NCBI GenBank assembly: GCA_016929095.1 | Contig: JAFGJM010000037.1 | Span: 102,707-166,706 of the forward strand | Source: Anaerolineales bacterium | GTDB lineage: Bacteria; Chloroflexota; Anaerolineae; Anaerolineales; UBA4823 | DNA: 64,000 nt | Reading direction: 5' to 3' | Part shown: positions 8,271 through 16,913 of the stretch, in pieces | Layout: every line of letters starts with the position of its first letter | How positions within the stretch are numbered: position 1 is the stretch's first letter | Program-made: the position numbers and the translations under genes | The notes under the pieces: generated by a model | Databases searched by the model: none | What the model was told of the DNA's origin: nothing | What the model saw: the letters and a program-made list of their open reading frames with translations, nothing else

Positions 8271-8307
8271 AGTTTTAGAACCCCCCATAAATAAAATATC
8301 TGATCAC

Positions 8308-8438
8308 GGGGTTGTCTAAAAAGTCAAAACTGTCATGTTGCACGAAGTGTGTTTCACGAAGTGAAGCGAAACATCTAAATAATAATGAAAAGACTCTTTG
8401 CTTCGCTCAGTGTGACAGCCTTCTTTTAGGACAGCCTC
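8308..8438 (+). repeat. 131-bp MITE-like repeat, copy 1
   Basis: It begins GGGGTTGTCTAAAAAGTC and ends in CTTTTAGGACAGCCTC, whose reverse complement GAGGCTGTCCTAAAAG matches the start, so the ends are imperfect inverted repeats. The inside is also self-complementary around GTGTTTCACGAAG and CTTCGCTCAG segments. The same sequence recurs inverted at 32539-32668 and truncated at 63924-64000. No coding capacity. Confidence 0.8.
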
Positions 8439-8510
8439 ATTGTTATTAAAATATCGCAAAACTAAATAACTGGCTATGGCGCGCCAGGTTTGGATTTTTT
8501 ATCTCCGGGG

Positions 8511-9362
8511 TCAATCAGGGTAAAACGAGAGTCCTACCGTACCAGGGCCGGAATGTACGGCCAGAGCCGGTGAGAGTGCAGATACCAGCACCTCCACGCA
8601 TTGGAAATGTTTGCTGAATTCTTCTTTCAAGATTTCGAGCTGGTCCATGGCTGCACAGTGAGTGAATGCAATTTTTATCCGCCCTCCCTGACCAACTTTT
8701 TCTCGTACCATTTCTATCATCTGCATATATACTTTGTGACGCGTGCGAGCCGTGCCCAAGGGCACGATCAACCCGTCTTCCATGCCGATGATAGGCTTGA
8801 TATTGAGCAGGGTACCCATTAGATTTTGTGCTTTCCCGATACGCCCCCCCATATACAGGTAACGCAGGGTATCGGCGGTTTGTATCATCGTGGTTTTGGC
8901 AGCGATTTCCCTGGCTTTTTGTGCTACTTCTTTAATACCGAACCCCTGGCTGGCGACGCGTGCGGCTTCAATCACTGCCCACCCGTGACACATGGCAACC
9001 TGGAGTGTATCGATAATATCGATATTTAGATGGGGCATGCGTTCGCGTACCATGGCTACCGCCGCCCGGCAGGATTGGTAGGCGCCGCTGGCTTTGGAGG
9101 TCATGGTTATGGCGACAATTTCACGTGTTCGTTCTGCCAACTTGCGTATGCTTTTTACATAATCTCCAGGGCTTGGGTTGGAAGTTGTCGGCAATGTGCG
9201 GGCTGCCATTAAATATTGGGCAAACTCGTCGGGCTGAATGTCTATTCCATCGCGCAACGTCTCGTTGTTGCGCATGATGTAATAGGGAACCAAATCGATT
9301 TCCAATTCTTCGATTAAATTAGCCGGAATGCTGGCTGTCGTATCTGCAATTATTGCGACCAT
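8511..9362 (-). CDS. DegV family fatty-acid-binding protein
   Basis: 283 residues with the DegV layout: AIIADTTASIP at the N-terminus, VPYYI, LPTTSNPSPGDY, ITMTSKASGAYQSC, LRYLYMGGRIGKAQN, LNIKPIIGMEDG and a final SGPGTVGLSFY. DegV proteins bind a single fatty acid; some (FakB) deliver it to the kinase FakA for phosphorylation, but no fakA is present here. The ATG at 9362 is chosen because GGAGGGAAGG lies just upstream; a GTG two codons earlier is possible. It stands alone, with the TCS genes on the same strand further upstream. Confidence 0.92.
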   Translation of the reverse strand: MVAIIADTTASIPANLIEELEIDLVPYYIMRNNETLRDGIDIQPDEFAQYLMAARTLPTTSNPSPGDYVKSIRKLAERTREIVAITMTSKASGAYQSCRAAVAMVRERMPHLNIDIIDTLQVAMCHGWAVIEAARVASQGFGIKEVAQKAREIAAKTTMIQTADTLRYLYMGGRIGKAQNLMGTLLNIKPIIGMEDGLIVPLGTARTRHKVYMQMIEMVREKVGQGGRIKIAFTHCAAMDQLEILKEEFSKHFQCVEVLVSALSPALAVHSGPGTVGLSFYPD

Positions 9363-9439
9363 CCCCACCTTCCCTCCATGATAGTGATTGTATGATATAA
9401 CATGTTGGGAGGGAATGCAAGGGGATTACCAGGGTATTT

Positions 9440-10096
9440 TTAAAAATCGTTATTCACATCTACCAAACCGTAACGGGCGGCGATCAGCGCCGCTTGAGTG
9501 CGGTCTTCGACCCCCAGCTTGGAAAGAATGGAACTGGTGTAATTGCGTACTGTGCCCCGGGTAAGGAAAAGTTTTTCGGCGATTTCGGCATTGGTTAAAC
9601 CCTGCGCCAGTAATCGTAGTACTTCCAATTCGCGATCACTAAGAGAATCGGCAACTGTGGTATCATTAGAGGTTGGGTTCTGAGCAACCGCAGCCAAGAG
9701 TTTACCAGCGACCGCCGGGTCGATGTGTGATAAACCTGCCGCAGTGCCCTTAACCGCTTTGATTAAATCGGCGCGAGGCGTACCCTTGAGTAAGTAACCG
9801 GCTGCCCCGCTGCGCACGGCATCGAGCACCCATTCATCGTCGCCGAAGGTTGTTAATACCAGCACTTTAATATCTGGATATCGTTGGTGAATCTCATGAG
9901 TCGCCTGAATGCCATTCATCCCCGGCATTTTTAAGTCCATCAACACGACATCTGGTCTGCTTTGGGCAATCCGTTGGAGAGCTTCTTCGCCGTCATACGC
10001 TGAACCGATCACCTTTATTTCCGGATCGGTATTCAGGATCATTTCCAAGCCATCACATACCACGGCTTGATCGTCACATACCAACACACGGATCAT
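9440..10096 (-). CDS. NarL/LuxR-type response regulator
   Basis: 218 residues: a receiver domain with the acidic pair in VLVCDDQAVV, the phosphorylated aspartate in VVLMDLKMPGMNG and the conserved VLVLTTF and AAGYLLKG segments, then a LuxR-type helix-turn-helix (LSDRELEVLRLLAQGLTNAE, LFLTRGTVRNYTSSILSKLG). Its start overlaps the end of the kinase gene by 4 nt, so the two are translationally coupled partners. The divergent MacA/MacB-like operon at 11537-14888 is the likely target, and perfect inverted repeats lie between the two operons. Confidence 0.95.
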   Translation of the reverse strand: MIRVLVCDDQAVVCDGLEMILNTDPEIKVIGSAYDGEEALQRIAQSRPDVVLMDLKMPGMNGIQATHEIHQRYPDIKVLVLTTFGDDEWVLDAVRSGAAGYLLKGTPRADLIKAVKGTAAGLSHIDPAVAGKLLAAVAQNPTSNDTTVADSLSDRELEVLRLLAQGLTNAEIAEKLFLTRGTVRNYTSSILSKLGVEDRTQAALIAARYGLVDVNNDF

Positions 10097-11334
10097 GTTT
10101 TCCTCTCCATATTGAGAATTATCATCGTCCCACCGCCTGGGGGAACATCTATTTGTAAAGTTGCGCCCATGAGTTCTGCCCGTTCCTTCATGCCTTTGAT
10201 CCCTAAGCGGCGTTCGTCAGAGAGTCGGGATTGGTCTATGCCTTTGCCATTATCAATAATGGTCAAGGATAATAGATTATCCTTATCTGAAAGCGTAGCC
10301 GATAAACAAGTCGCCTGGGCATGTTGGATGACATTCTCAAGGGTTTCTTGCGCCACACGGTAAAACCCCAACTCGACATCCGAGGGAAGATCGTCCACAT
10401 TTTCGGGGACATTCAAGGTCAATGCCACATTACCGCGCGCCGCTACATCTTCTGCCAATGAGCGGATGGCGTTTGCTAACCCCAGCTCCTCTAACGGGGA
10501 AGCTCGTAAAGCCTTCAACGCCCGGCGCGTTTCATCCAAGCCGTTGCGAGTGGTGAGTAATATTTGTTCCAGGGTGGTTTTAACTTTTTCGGGAATATCA
10601 ATCCACGTGGAAAGCACGGCATCCAATTGCACTGTCAGGGCACTGAGAGTATGCGCCAGGGTATCGTGCAACTCACGAGATAATCGATTGCGTTCCCGGC
10701 TGATGGTCAATTGCTCTAATGTGGCGGCATGGCGCACCAATTTTTGGTTGGCTTCGGCTAAGGCATTGCGTTGCTGACGCTGCGCCTCAACCAGACGATG
10801 TACAGCATAACCAATAATTAAGAACGATACCGAACGGGCAAACATCGATCCATAGATAATCATTATTTCTGTATTTAGAAATGTATCGGTGGAAATGGTC
10901 ATATAAGGTAAAACTGTACCGAAAATTATTTCTATCAAGATGGTACCTATGGTATAAAAAATCACGGTTTTATAACGGTATTGCCAGGCAACCAAGATCA
11001 ACAAAATAAACACAAAAGGTTGCGATTGATTGAAACCTCGGTAAGTGAATAAGAAATTTTGTTCTATTAGCAAGCATATGGTCGCAAAACCGATACCAAA
11101 AGGGAAATAAAACTCACCCAAAGCGCGTTCAAGCGGATGCCAATAAAGATATCCAAGTAAAAATACAATATTTACTCCCATGAACAATGTGATCTTTGAA
11201 TAATACATCACAGGCTCTGGGATAATGAAGATAAAAATGAAAGGTATGGTGGTTATAAGAAACGCAGTAAGACGCAGCCATCCATAAAATCGGAAAACCT
11301 GCATCAAACCAGGTTCGATGCCTTGTTTTTGCAT
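10093..11334 (-). CDS. Membrane sensor histidine kinase (HisKA_3)
   Basis: About 413 residues. Several hydrophobic segments form an N-terminal membrane sensor with short loops, followed by a coiled-coil linker (RLVEAQRQQRNALAEANQKL), the HisKA_3 phosphoacceptor motif RELHDTLAHTLSALT, and a HATPase domain with DNGKGID and GIKGMKERAELMGA. The lack of a large extracytoplasmic domain suggests intramembrane or envelope-stress sensing, as in LiaS/DesK-type kinases; this is inference. ATG 11334 is preferred; an in-frame ATG at 11370 adds 12 residues. Confidence 0.92.
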   Translation of the reverse strand: MQKQGIEPGLMQVFRFYGWLRLTAFLITTIPFIFIFIIPEPVMYYSKITLFMGVNIVFLLGYLYWHPLERALGEFYFPFGIGFATICLLIEQNFLFTYRGFNQSQPFVFILLILVAWQYRYKTVIFYTIGTILIEIIFGTVLPYMTISTDTFLNTEIMIIYGSMFARSVSFLIIGYAVHRLVEAQRQQRNALAEANQKLVRHAATLEQLTISRERNRLSRELHDTLAHTLSALTVQLDAVLSTWIDIPEKVKTTLEQILLTTRNGLDETRRALKALRASPLEELGLANAIRSLAEDVAARGNVALTLNVPENVDDLPSDVELGFYRVAQETLENVIQHAQATCLSATLSDKDNLLSLTIIDNGKGIDQSRLSDERRLGIKGMKERAELMGATLQIDVPPGGGTMIILNMERKT

Positions 11335-11421
11335 GATATCATCATAGCATATAAAGGAAATCAGGGGCAATGATGTGGGTCATTGATTGCGTGTGATTGC
11401 AATCATCGTCTTTATTTATTG

Positions 11422-11441
11422 GTAGTGACGAGAGTCACTAC
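11422..11441. promoter_or_regulatory. Inverted repeat in the TCS/efflux divergent region
   Basis: GTAGTGAC and GTCACTAC form a perfect 8-bp inverted repeat around GAGA. It lies between the divergent kinase and MacA-like genes. NarL-type regulators bind such dyads, so it is a plausible operator, though a hairpin function is not excluded. Confidence 0.5.
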
Positions 11442-11482
11442 ATATAAAAACCAATATCGACTAAGATACATTTGCACAATTC

Positions 11483-11505
11483 GTCATTGAAATCTAGACA
11501 ATGAC
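11483..11505. promoter_or_regulatory. GTCATTG-N9-CAATGAC inverted repeat
   Basis: A perfect 7-bp inverted repeat with a 9-nt spacer lies 31 nt before the MacA-like start codon. The same heptamer GTCATTG occurs a third time at 11379-11385, close to the kinase start. This arrangement suggests binding sites of the adjacent response regulator for both promoters. Confidence 0.5.
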
Positions 11506-11536
11506 TTGAACAATTTTGCAGAGAGGATTTATTTGC

Positions 11537-12991
11537 ATGAAGAAAATCGCTCTAATTATTTTAGCAATCGTGGTGATTGCAGGCGGGATATTTGGATATA
11601 TCAGTTATCGTAACGCGCAAGAAGCTAAAGCAGCGATAGCCAGTCTCGAAACCGCTGTGCTGACTAAAGGTGAACTCAACTCTACGATCAGCATTATTGG
11701 TACTGTACGCGCCCGGCAGACCACCACCCTGTACTGGGAAACCACAGGGTCGGTCGAAACCGTTAACGTCAACGAAGGTGAAAGCGTTAAACGAGGCGAT
11801 ATCCTTGCCAGCCTGGAAAAAGATTCTTTACCCCAAACCGTTATCAATGCTCAAGGCGATCTGGTAACTGCCCAGCAAGCCCTGGAAGACCTGGACATTG
11901 AAGCAACTCAAGCAAAAGTGGCTGCCATGCAAAATATTACCACTTATGAAGAAGCGGTGCGCGATGCGCAATATCAATTGGACAACTTTTTAGTGCCCAC
12001 CAACCAAAAAAATATGACTGCCGTGGAAGCGGTGCGGGTTATGGAAGAAAAGTTGAATGCAGCACGTGAAGCCTTTCAACCCTATAAACTTGATCCTTAT
12101 GAGAGCAATAAGCGGCAAGACACCAAAGAAGTATTGGATCTGGCGCAAGCCGATTATGACGCAGCTGTAAAACGCCTGAAATATGAATATGCATTGGAGG
12201 TTGCCCAGGCTAATCTGGAGAAAGCCATGCAGGATTACGAGAAATACAAAGATGGTCCTCTGCAAGCCGAATTGGAAGCTGCCGAAGCCAAGGTGGCAGC
12301 TATTCAGGCAACGATAAATACACAATGGATCAAAGCGCCGTTCGATGGCATCGTCACTTATGTGGTGCCCCAGGTTGGCGATCAGATTGCCCAAAGCAGT
12401 TCGTTGGCTGATACGCAGGCATTTCGTATTGATGATCTCTCGAAGTTATATATCGATCTGGATGTAGCTGAAACCGATATCGGTCGGGTGAAAATCGGTC
12501 AAGATGCTACCATTGTTTTTGATGCTCTGCAGGATAAAGTGTATCACGGTAAAGTAGACAGCGTGGACATGGTAGGCGATACCAGCATGGATATTGTGAA
12601 CTTCACGGTTACTGTGGAAGTGACCGATGCTGATGAAGCTGTCCGCCCGGGTATGACTGCCGAAGTGGATATTGTGACCGATCATCGTGAGAATGTACTG
12701 TTAATCCCCAACCAGGCTATCCGCACGGAGAATAATAAAAAGATGGTATTTGTGAAAGGTAGCGGGCCGGAAAACACAACGGTTGAAATTACTGTAGGTA
12801 TTTCGTCCGATGCGTATACCGAATTGTTAACCGGTGATTTAAAAGAAGGGGATTCGGTCGTGTTGAATCCTGCCACGGATATAGATAATGGCATGCGCAT
12901 GTTCATGATGGGCGGGGGAGGGGGTCCACCGCCTGATGATGACGGCAATCAGCGGCAATCTGGAGGCGGTGGTGGAGGAGGACAGCCGTGA
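11537..12991 (+). CDS. HlyD/MacA-like membrane fusion protein
   Basis: About 484 residues: one N-terminal membrane anchor (IALIILAIVVIAGGIFGYI), a biotinyl-lipoyl-like domain split around a long coiled coil (about 95-270, rich in E/A/Q heptads), a lipoyl second half (IKAPFDGIVTYVVPQVGDQI), a beta-barrel domain and a C-terminal membrane-proximal domain. It ends in a glycine-rich tail with GGGGGPPPDDD and QSGGGGGGGQP. Such adaptors work with MacB-type ABC exporters, which follow directly. ATG 11537 is chosen for the GAGAGGA upstream; an in-frame ATG lies at 11516. Its end overlaps the ATPase start by 4 nt. Confidence 0.92.
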   Translation: MKKIALIILAIVVIAGGIFGYISYRNAQEAKAAIASLETAVLTKGELNSTISIIGTVRARQTTTLYWETTGSVETVNVNEGESVKRGDILASLEKDSLPQTVINAQGDLVTAQQALEDLDIEATQAKVAAMQNITTYEEAVRDAQYQLDNFLVPTNQKNMTAVEAVRVMEEKLNAAREAFQPYKLDPYESNKRQDTKEVLDLAQADYDAAVKRLKYEYALEVAQANLEKAMQDYEKYKDGPLQAELEAAEAKVAAIQATINTQWIKAPFDGIVTYVVPQVGDQIAQSSSLADTQAFRIDDLSKLYIDLDVAETDIGRVKIGQDATIVFDALQDKVYHGKVDSVDMVGDTSMDIVNFTVTVEVTDADEAVRPGMTAEVDIVTDHRENVLLIPNQAIRTENNKKMVFVKGSGPENTTVEITVGISSDAYTELLTGDLKEGDSVVLNPATDIDNGMRMFMMGGGGGPPPDDDGNQRQSGGGGGGGQP

Positions 12992-13671
12992 GCGATTGGG
13001 TTATTGAGGCACAGAACCTGAAGAAAACCTACCGCATGGGTGAAGTAGATGTCCATGCCCTCAACGGGTTGGACATGCAGGTTGGGCGCGGTGAAATTGT
13101 TTCCATCATGGGGCCTTCTGGTTCCGGGAAATCCACTTTAATGAATATCCTGGGTTGTTTGGATAAACCCTCAGAAGGTAAGTATTATCTGGATGGGGAA
13201 GAAGTAGCTGGAATGAACGATAACCAGCTGGCCAGCATCCGTAACCGTAAGGTAGGCTTCATTTTCCAGAGCTTCAACCTGTTACCGCGCTCCTCTGCGT
13301 TAACAAATGTGGAGCTTCCACTGCGTTATCGCTCTACGAATGGATTTAACCGTCGCGACCTCGCAAAGAAAGCTTTAGAAGCAGTAGGATTAGGGGATAG
13401 ATTAGATCACCACCCCGGCGAGTTATCCGGCGGGCAGCAACAACGCGTGGCTATCGCCAGGGCTTTAGTCAACGATCCAGCCATTGTCATGGCAGATGAA
13501 CCCACAGGCAACCTGGATAGTAAGTCCGGCGCAGAGATCATGGAACTATTGCAGGGATTAAACAACAAAATGGGCACTACGTTAATTATCGTTACCCACG
13601 ATCCCGAAATTGCCAAACAGGCAGGGCGAATCGTATATATCAAAGACGGTCGCACGGAGGATCGATTATGA
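12988..13671 (+). CDS. ABC transporter ATPase (MacB/LolD type)
   Basis: 227 residues with Walker A GPSGSGKST, Q-loop IFQSFNLLP, signature LSGGQQQRVAIARAL, Walker B IVMADEPTGNLD and the H-loop VTHD. The NLDSKSG sequence after Walker B and the overall length are typical of the MacB/LolD/FtsE-like group. It overlaps the adaptor upstream and the permease downstream by 4 nt each, giving a compact adaptor-ATPase-permease operon for export of a small molecule, peptide or lipoprotein. The substrate cannot be read from the sequence. Confidence 0.95.
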   Translation: MSDWVIEAQNLKKTYRMGEVDVHALNGLDMQVGRGEIVSIMGPSGSGKSTLMNILGCLDKPSEGKYYLDGEEVAGMNDNQLASIRNRKVGFIFQSFNLLPRSSALTNVELPLRYRSTNGFNRRDLAKKALEAVGLGDRLDHHPGELSGGQQQRVAIARALVNDPAIVMADEPTGNLDSKSGAEIMELLQGLNNKMGTTLIIVTHDPEIAKQAGRIVYIKDGRTEDRL

Positions 13672-14888
13672 AAATCGGACAATTGATATTAGAGGCGCTT
13701 GAAAGTCTGTCTGCCAATAAAATGCGCACATCCCTCACCATGTTGGGCATCATTATTGGTGTGGCGGCTGTGGTTGCTATGCTGGCAATCGGAACAGGTA
13801 CTCAAAACGCCATCACCGATCAGATATCCAGCATTGGCGTCAACTTGTTATATGTCATGTCTGGCGGGGATGCTGATAATCCCCAGGCGCTTACTTTAGG
13901 CGATGCTAAGGCTTTGGCAAGTTCAAGTTTTTCTGATTCTATCGCGTATGTTGCCCCCATTTTACAGGGACAGATGAATGTATCCGTGCCGGGTGAAAGC
14001 ACCTTTGCCAGTATTGTGGCCGTCACACCTACCTTTTTCAATGTTCAGACAGTAGATTTAACCGAAGGACAAAAGATATCTCAGGCAAATGTCGATAATT
14101 ATGACGCAGTACTTCTTATTGGTTCAGAAACTGCAGAAGACCTTTTCGGTACCATCGAGGGGTTGGTTGGAAAAACCGTAAGACTCAACAATCAGGTTTT
14201 CAACATTATTGGTGTAATCGAATCGGAGGGCGGTTCCGGAATGGGCAGCATGGATAACCGGGTCATTGTCCCTCTAACCACAGCTAAAGTGCGTTTGCTA
14301 AAACGAGATGAACCGGGTCAGGTGGATATGCTTTATGTACAAGCCACCAATTCCGAACAAATGGATGCGGCAGAAGAGGCTGTATCTCAAGTTTTGCGAG
14401 CTCGTCATACTCGCTCCTTGGGGGAGGATGATTTCAGTGTCATGAGCACGCAATCGCTGTTAGAAATTGCATCCAGTATTACTGGAATCATGACAGCCTT
14501 TTTGGGAGGTATTGCCGGGATATCGCTGTTGGTCGGGGGTATTGGCATCATGAATATCATGTTGGTCTCGGTCACCGAGCGAACCCGTGAGATCGGTTTG
14601 CGCATGGCAATTGGCGCCCGCCGCTCAGATGTACGCATTCAATTTTTGGTTGAATCTGCGCTTATCAGTTTAACCGGTGGTCTGGTAGGCGTGGCATTAG
14701 GATGGGCATTGGCTCAGCTTATCGGCATTCTGATATCCACCACCGGAGATTCGATAACGCCTGCCATTACCATGAATTCAGTTTTGTTGGCAACCTTATT
14801 CTCGGCTGCCATCGGGTTATTCTTTGGAATCTACCCAGCCAACCGGGCTGCGATGTTAGAACCGGTGGAGGCTTTGCGCACAGAGTAA
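13668..14888 (+). CDS. MacB-like ABC permease (FtsX superfamily)
   Basis: 406 residues: an N-terminal membrane helix (TMLGIIIGVAAVVAMLAIGTG), a large extracytoplasmic MacB-type domain (about 45-275), and three C-terminal membrane helices with the family segment GGIGIMNIMLVSVTERTREI and a final NRAAMLEPVEALRTE. The ATPase is on the separate upstream gene, as in many Gram-positive and Chloroflexota systems. In this topology the periplasmic domain couples ATP hydrolysis to mechanical movement across the membrane. Last gene of the operon. Confidence 0.95.
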   Translation: MKIGQLILEALESLSANKMRTSLTMLGIIIGVAAVVAMLAIGTGTQNAITDQISSIGVNLLYVMSGGDADNPQALTLGDAKALASSSFSDSIAYVAPILQGQMNVSVPGESTFASIVAVTPTFFNVQTVDLTEGQKISQANVDNYDAVLLIGSETAEDLFGTIEGLVGKTVRLNNQVFNIIGVIESEGGSGMGSMDNRVIVPLTTAKVRLLKRDEPGQVDMLYVQATNSEQMDAAEEAVSQVLRARHTRSLGEDDFSVMSTQSLLEIASSITGIMTAFLGGIAGISLLVGGIGIMNIMLVSVTERTREIGLRMAIGARRSDVRIQFLVESALISLTGGLVGVALGWALAQLIGILISTTGDSITPAITMNSVLLATLFSAAIGLFFGIYPANRAAMLEPVEALRTE

Positions 14889-14966
14889 ACGCTGGTTAAA
14901 TTTATGTGTTAAAAATATTATCGATAACAATAAATTTGTTTATGAAATTGCGGGAGGACTTGGTAG

Positions 14967-15428
14967 ATGAAACATCGTAAAAAGCGTCCGGTGATGGTCA
15001 TCATTTTGATTGTCTTATTGATTTTTTTGGGAATAGGCGCCGTGGGAGGAGGTTTGGGATTTATGCTTGCTCCGGATGGCTCTTTTATGGGTATGCCACT
15101 AGAGAATTTAAAGAGAACTCCTTTCTCCAACTATTTTATACCGGGGGTGGTGTTATTTTTATGCAATGGAGTTTATCCCTTCTTTGTGGCTTATTGCATT
15201 ATTAAGCGCCTGGATTGGAAGCTGGCAACCCAGTTGAATCCTTTCAAAGCACAGCATTGGACCTGGAGTGCGTCCCTGCTTTCCGGAGTGATCGTTATGA
15301 TTTGGATTGCCGTGCAGGTATCCTGGCTGGGATATTCAAGTTTTTTACAGCCGTTGTATTTTATTTATGGCCTGGTGATCATCGGGATTACATTGCTCCC
15401 CACTGTACGCCGCTATTTTTCATTATGA
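14967..15428 (+). CDS. Four-helix integral membrane protein, unknown function
   Basis: 153 residues beginning with a very basic stretch (MKHRKKRP) and containing four hydrophobic segments. Visible features are only the topology: VMVIILIVLLIFLGIGAVGG, a GMPL..NYFIPGVVLFL loop and helix, ACLI-like central helix and a C-terminal LVIIGITLLPTV helix. GGGAGG lies just upstream of the ATG, so translation is well supported. It follows the MacB-like permease by 78 nt in the same direction and may be part of that operon. Confidence 0.75.
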   Translation: MKHRKKRPVMVIILIVLLIFLGIGAVGGGLGFMLAPDGSFMGMPLENLKRTPFSNYFIPGVVLFLCNGVYPFFVAYCIIKRLDWKLATQLNPFKAQHWTWSASLLSGVIVMIWIAVQVSWLGYSSFLQPLYFIYGLVIIGITLLPTVRRYFSL

Positions 15429-15820
15429 AAATACATCATCCGAAACTTAAGTATGGATTGCCGATCCTGGAACAAAGCTGGTAAGAATAATTAGGAAGGC
15501 AGGAAAGCAGGAATTCTATTCTCATCCATGAAAATACAGGCATTCTTCGACAACCGGGGGATTGATAGAAAAACGATATATCTCCTGCCTTGCTCTCTTT
15601 TTTCTTTTTCTATCAGTTACGATGCAGGGTGCAAGAACGCCCGCATATTTTTTTTATCAGAAAATAACCACCTTGCTTTCCTGCATTCTTTATAAATATT
15701 TCCTGGATTCCTTTTTCCACCCGATTTCCATATTAATCTTTCATTTTCAAATCAGGAAAGGAAAAATAACATATTTAATAGTTTTCACCACTAATCCGTA
15801 ATTCTTATTAAAATATCACT
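15429..15820. other. Gene-free stretch with a possible decayed repeat
   Basis: No credible gene: a 79-codon frame exists but is compositionally unlike neighbouring proteins and lacks a ribosome binding site. The stretch opens with TTAGGAAGGCAGGAAAGCAGG and, near its end, carries TTTCCTGGATTCCTTT-like sequence in the opposite sense. Similar AGGAAACCAGGAA starts occur at 29992 and 38336. Confidence 0.4.
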
Positions 15821-16912
15821 ATGAATATTCTCTTTACACCTCATAACATTGGTAATTTACGCCTGCCTAACCGATTAGTCCGGTCAGCCACAGCCGAGCG
15901 AATGACCGATTTGCAGGATGGTCGACCGCAACCGCGCCTGGCTGAGTTATATCGCCAATTAGCGCGTGGCGGGGTCGGATTGATCATCACCGGACATATG
16001 TTTGTTCACCCATCAGGGAAAGCACATTCCGGGATGACGGGCGTCTATTCTGATGAACTGATACCAGCTTTAGCCTCATTGGCCGAAGCTGTTCATCAGG
16101 AGGAAGGGCTGATCGCAGCCCAAATTAACCACGGAGGCATGTTGTGCCATCCCGATTGTGTCAAAGATGCCCTGGCGCCTTCAGATATTGAAGCGTTTTT
16201 CTTACCCCAGGCAGCCAGGCAGATGAGTGAAGATGAAATATGGGAAGCGATTGATGCTTTTGGGCAGGCTGCACGGCGGGTAAAGGAAGCCGGTTTTGAT
16301 GCCGTACAGGTACATTCTGCCCATGGCTATCTCAACAGCCAGTTCCTTTCCCCGTGGAGCAATCGCCGGGAAGACCCGTGGGGTGGAGATATATCCCAGC
16401 GTATGCATTTTTTAAGGGAAGTTTGCAATGAAGTGCGTAAACAAGTGGGTGTGACTTACCCGGTTTTCATCAAGCTGGGTATGCTGGATGGCATGGAAGG
16501 CGGGTTAGCGGTGGAAGAAAGCCTTCAAGTTGTAACTGAATTAGAAAGCATGCGCCTGGATGCCCTGGAAATCAGCGGCGGCATCAGTGAGAAAACCAAT
16601 ATCAATATCCGGAAAGGCATCCATCGGGAAGAGGATGAAGGCTATTTTTTACCCATCATTCGCCAGGCGCGGTTACGAACCCGTCTGCCCATTTTGGCAG
16701 TTGGCGGGTTTCGTTCCCTTAATGTCATGGAAAAAGTTTTACAATCTGGAGATGCCGATTTTATTTCCTTGTGCCGCCCTCTGATTTGTGAGCCGGATTT
16801 TCCAAACCAATTACGGTCTGGAAGGCAAATCAAATCCCGTTGTATTTCAGCAAATAATTGTTGGGAAAGTACCCCCGGGGAAGGCATTAGTTGCAAATGC
16901 CCGCTTGAGTGA
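15821..16912 (+). CDS. Old Yellow Enzyme family NADH:flavin oxidoreductase
   Basis: 363 residues with the OYE TIM barrel: LFTPHNIGNLRLPNRLVRSA at the start, AQINHGGM, the substrate/FMN segment DAVQVHSAHGYLNSQFLSP, NRREDPWGG, and ILAVGGFRS plus DFISLCRPLICEPD near the end. A C-terminal Cys-rich tail (CISANNCW...CKCPLE) resembles the iron-sulfur binding region of the larger 2,4-dienoyl-CoA reductase type but is cut short. FMN-dependent ene reduction is the likely activity. Its stop is one nucleotide before the next start, so it is probably co-transcribed with the kinase gene. Confidence 0.92.
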   Translation: MNILFTPHNIGNLRLPNRLVRSATAERMTDLQDGRPQPRLAELYRQLARGGVGLIITGHMFVHPSGKAHSGMTGVYSDELIPALASLAEAVHQEEGLIAAQINHGGMLCHPDCVKDALAPSDIEAFFLPQAARQMSEDEIWEAIDAFGQAARRVKEAGFDAVQVHSAHGYLNSQFLSPWSNRREDPWGGDISQRMHFLREVCNEVRKQVGVTYPVFIKLGMLDGMEGGLAVEESLQVVTELESMRLDALEISGGISEKTNINIRKGIHREEDEGYFLPIIRQARLRTRLPILAVGGFRSLNVMEKVLQSGDADFISLCRPLICEPDFPNQLRSGRQIKSRCISANNCWESTPGEGISCKCPLE

Positions 16913-16913
16913 A

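Noticed and set aside
15562..15801. A 79-codon open frame in the spacer before the Old Yellow Enzyme gene.
   Set aside because: It lacks a ribosome binding site, has a Phe/Ser/Tyr-rich composition unlike neighbours, and overlaps a repeat-like spacer.
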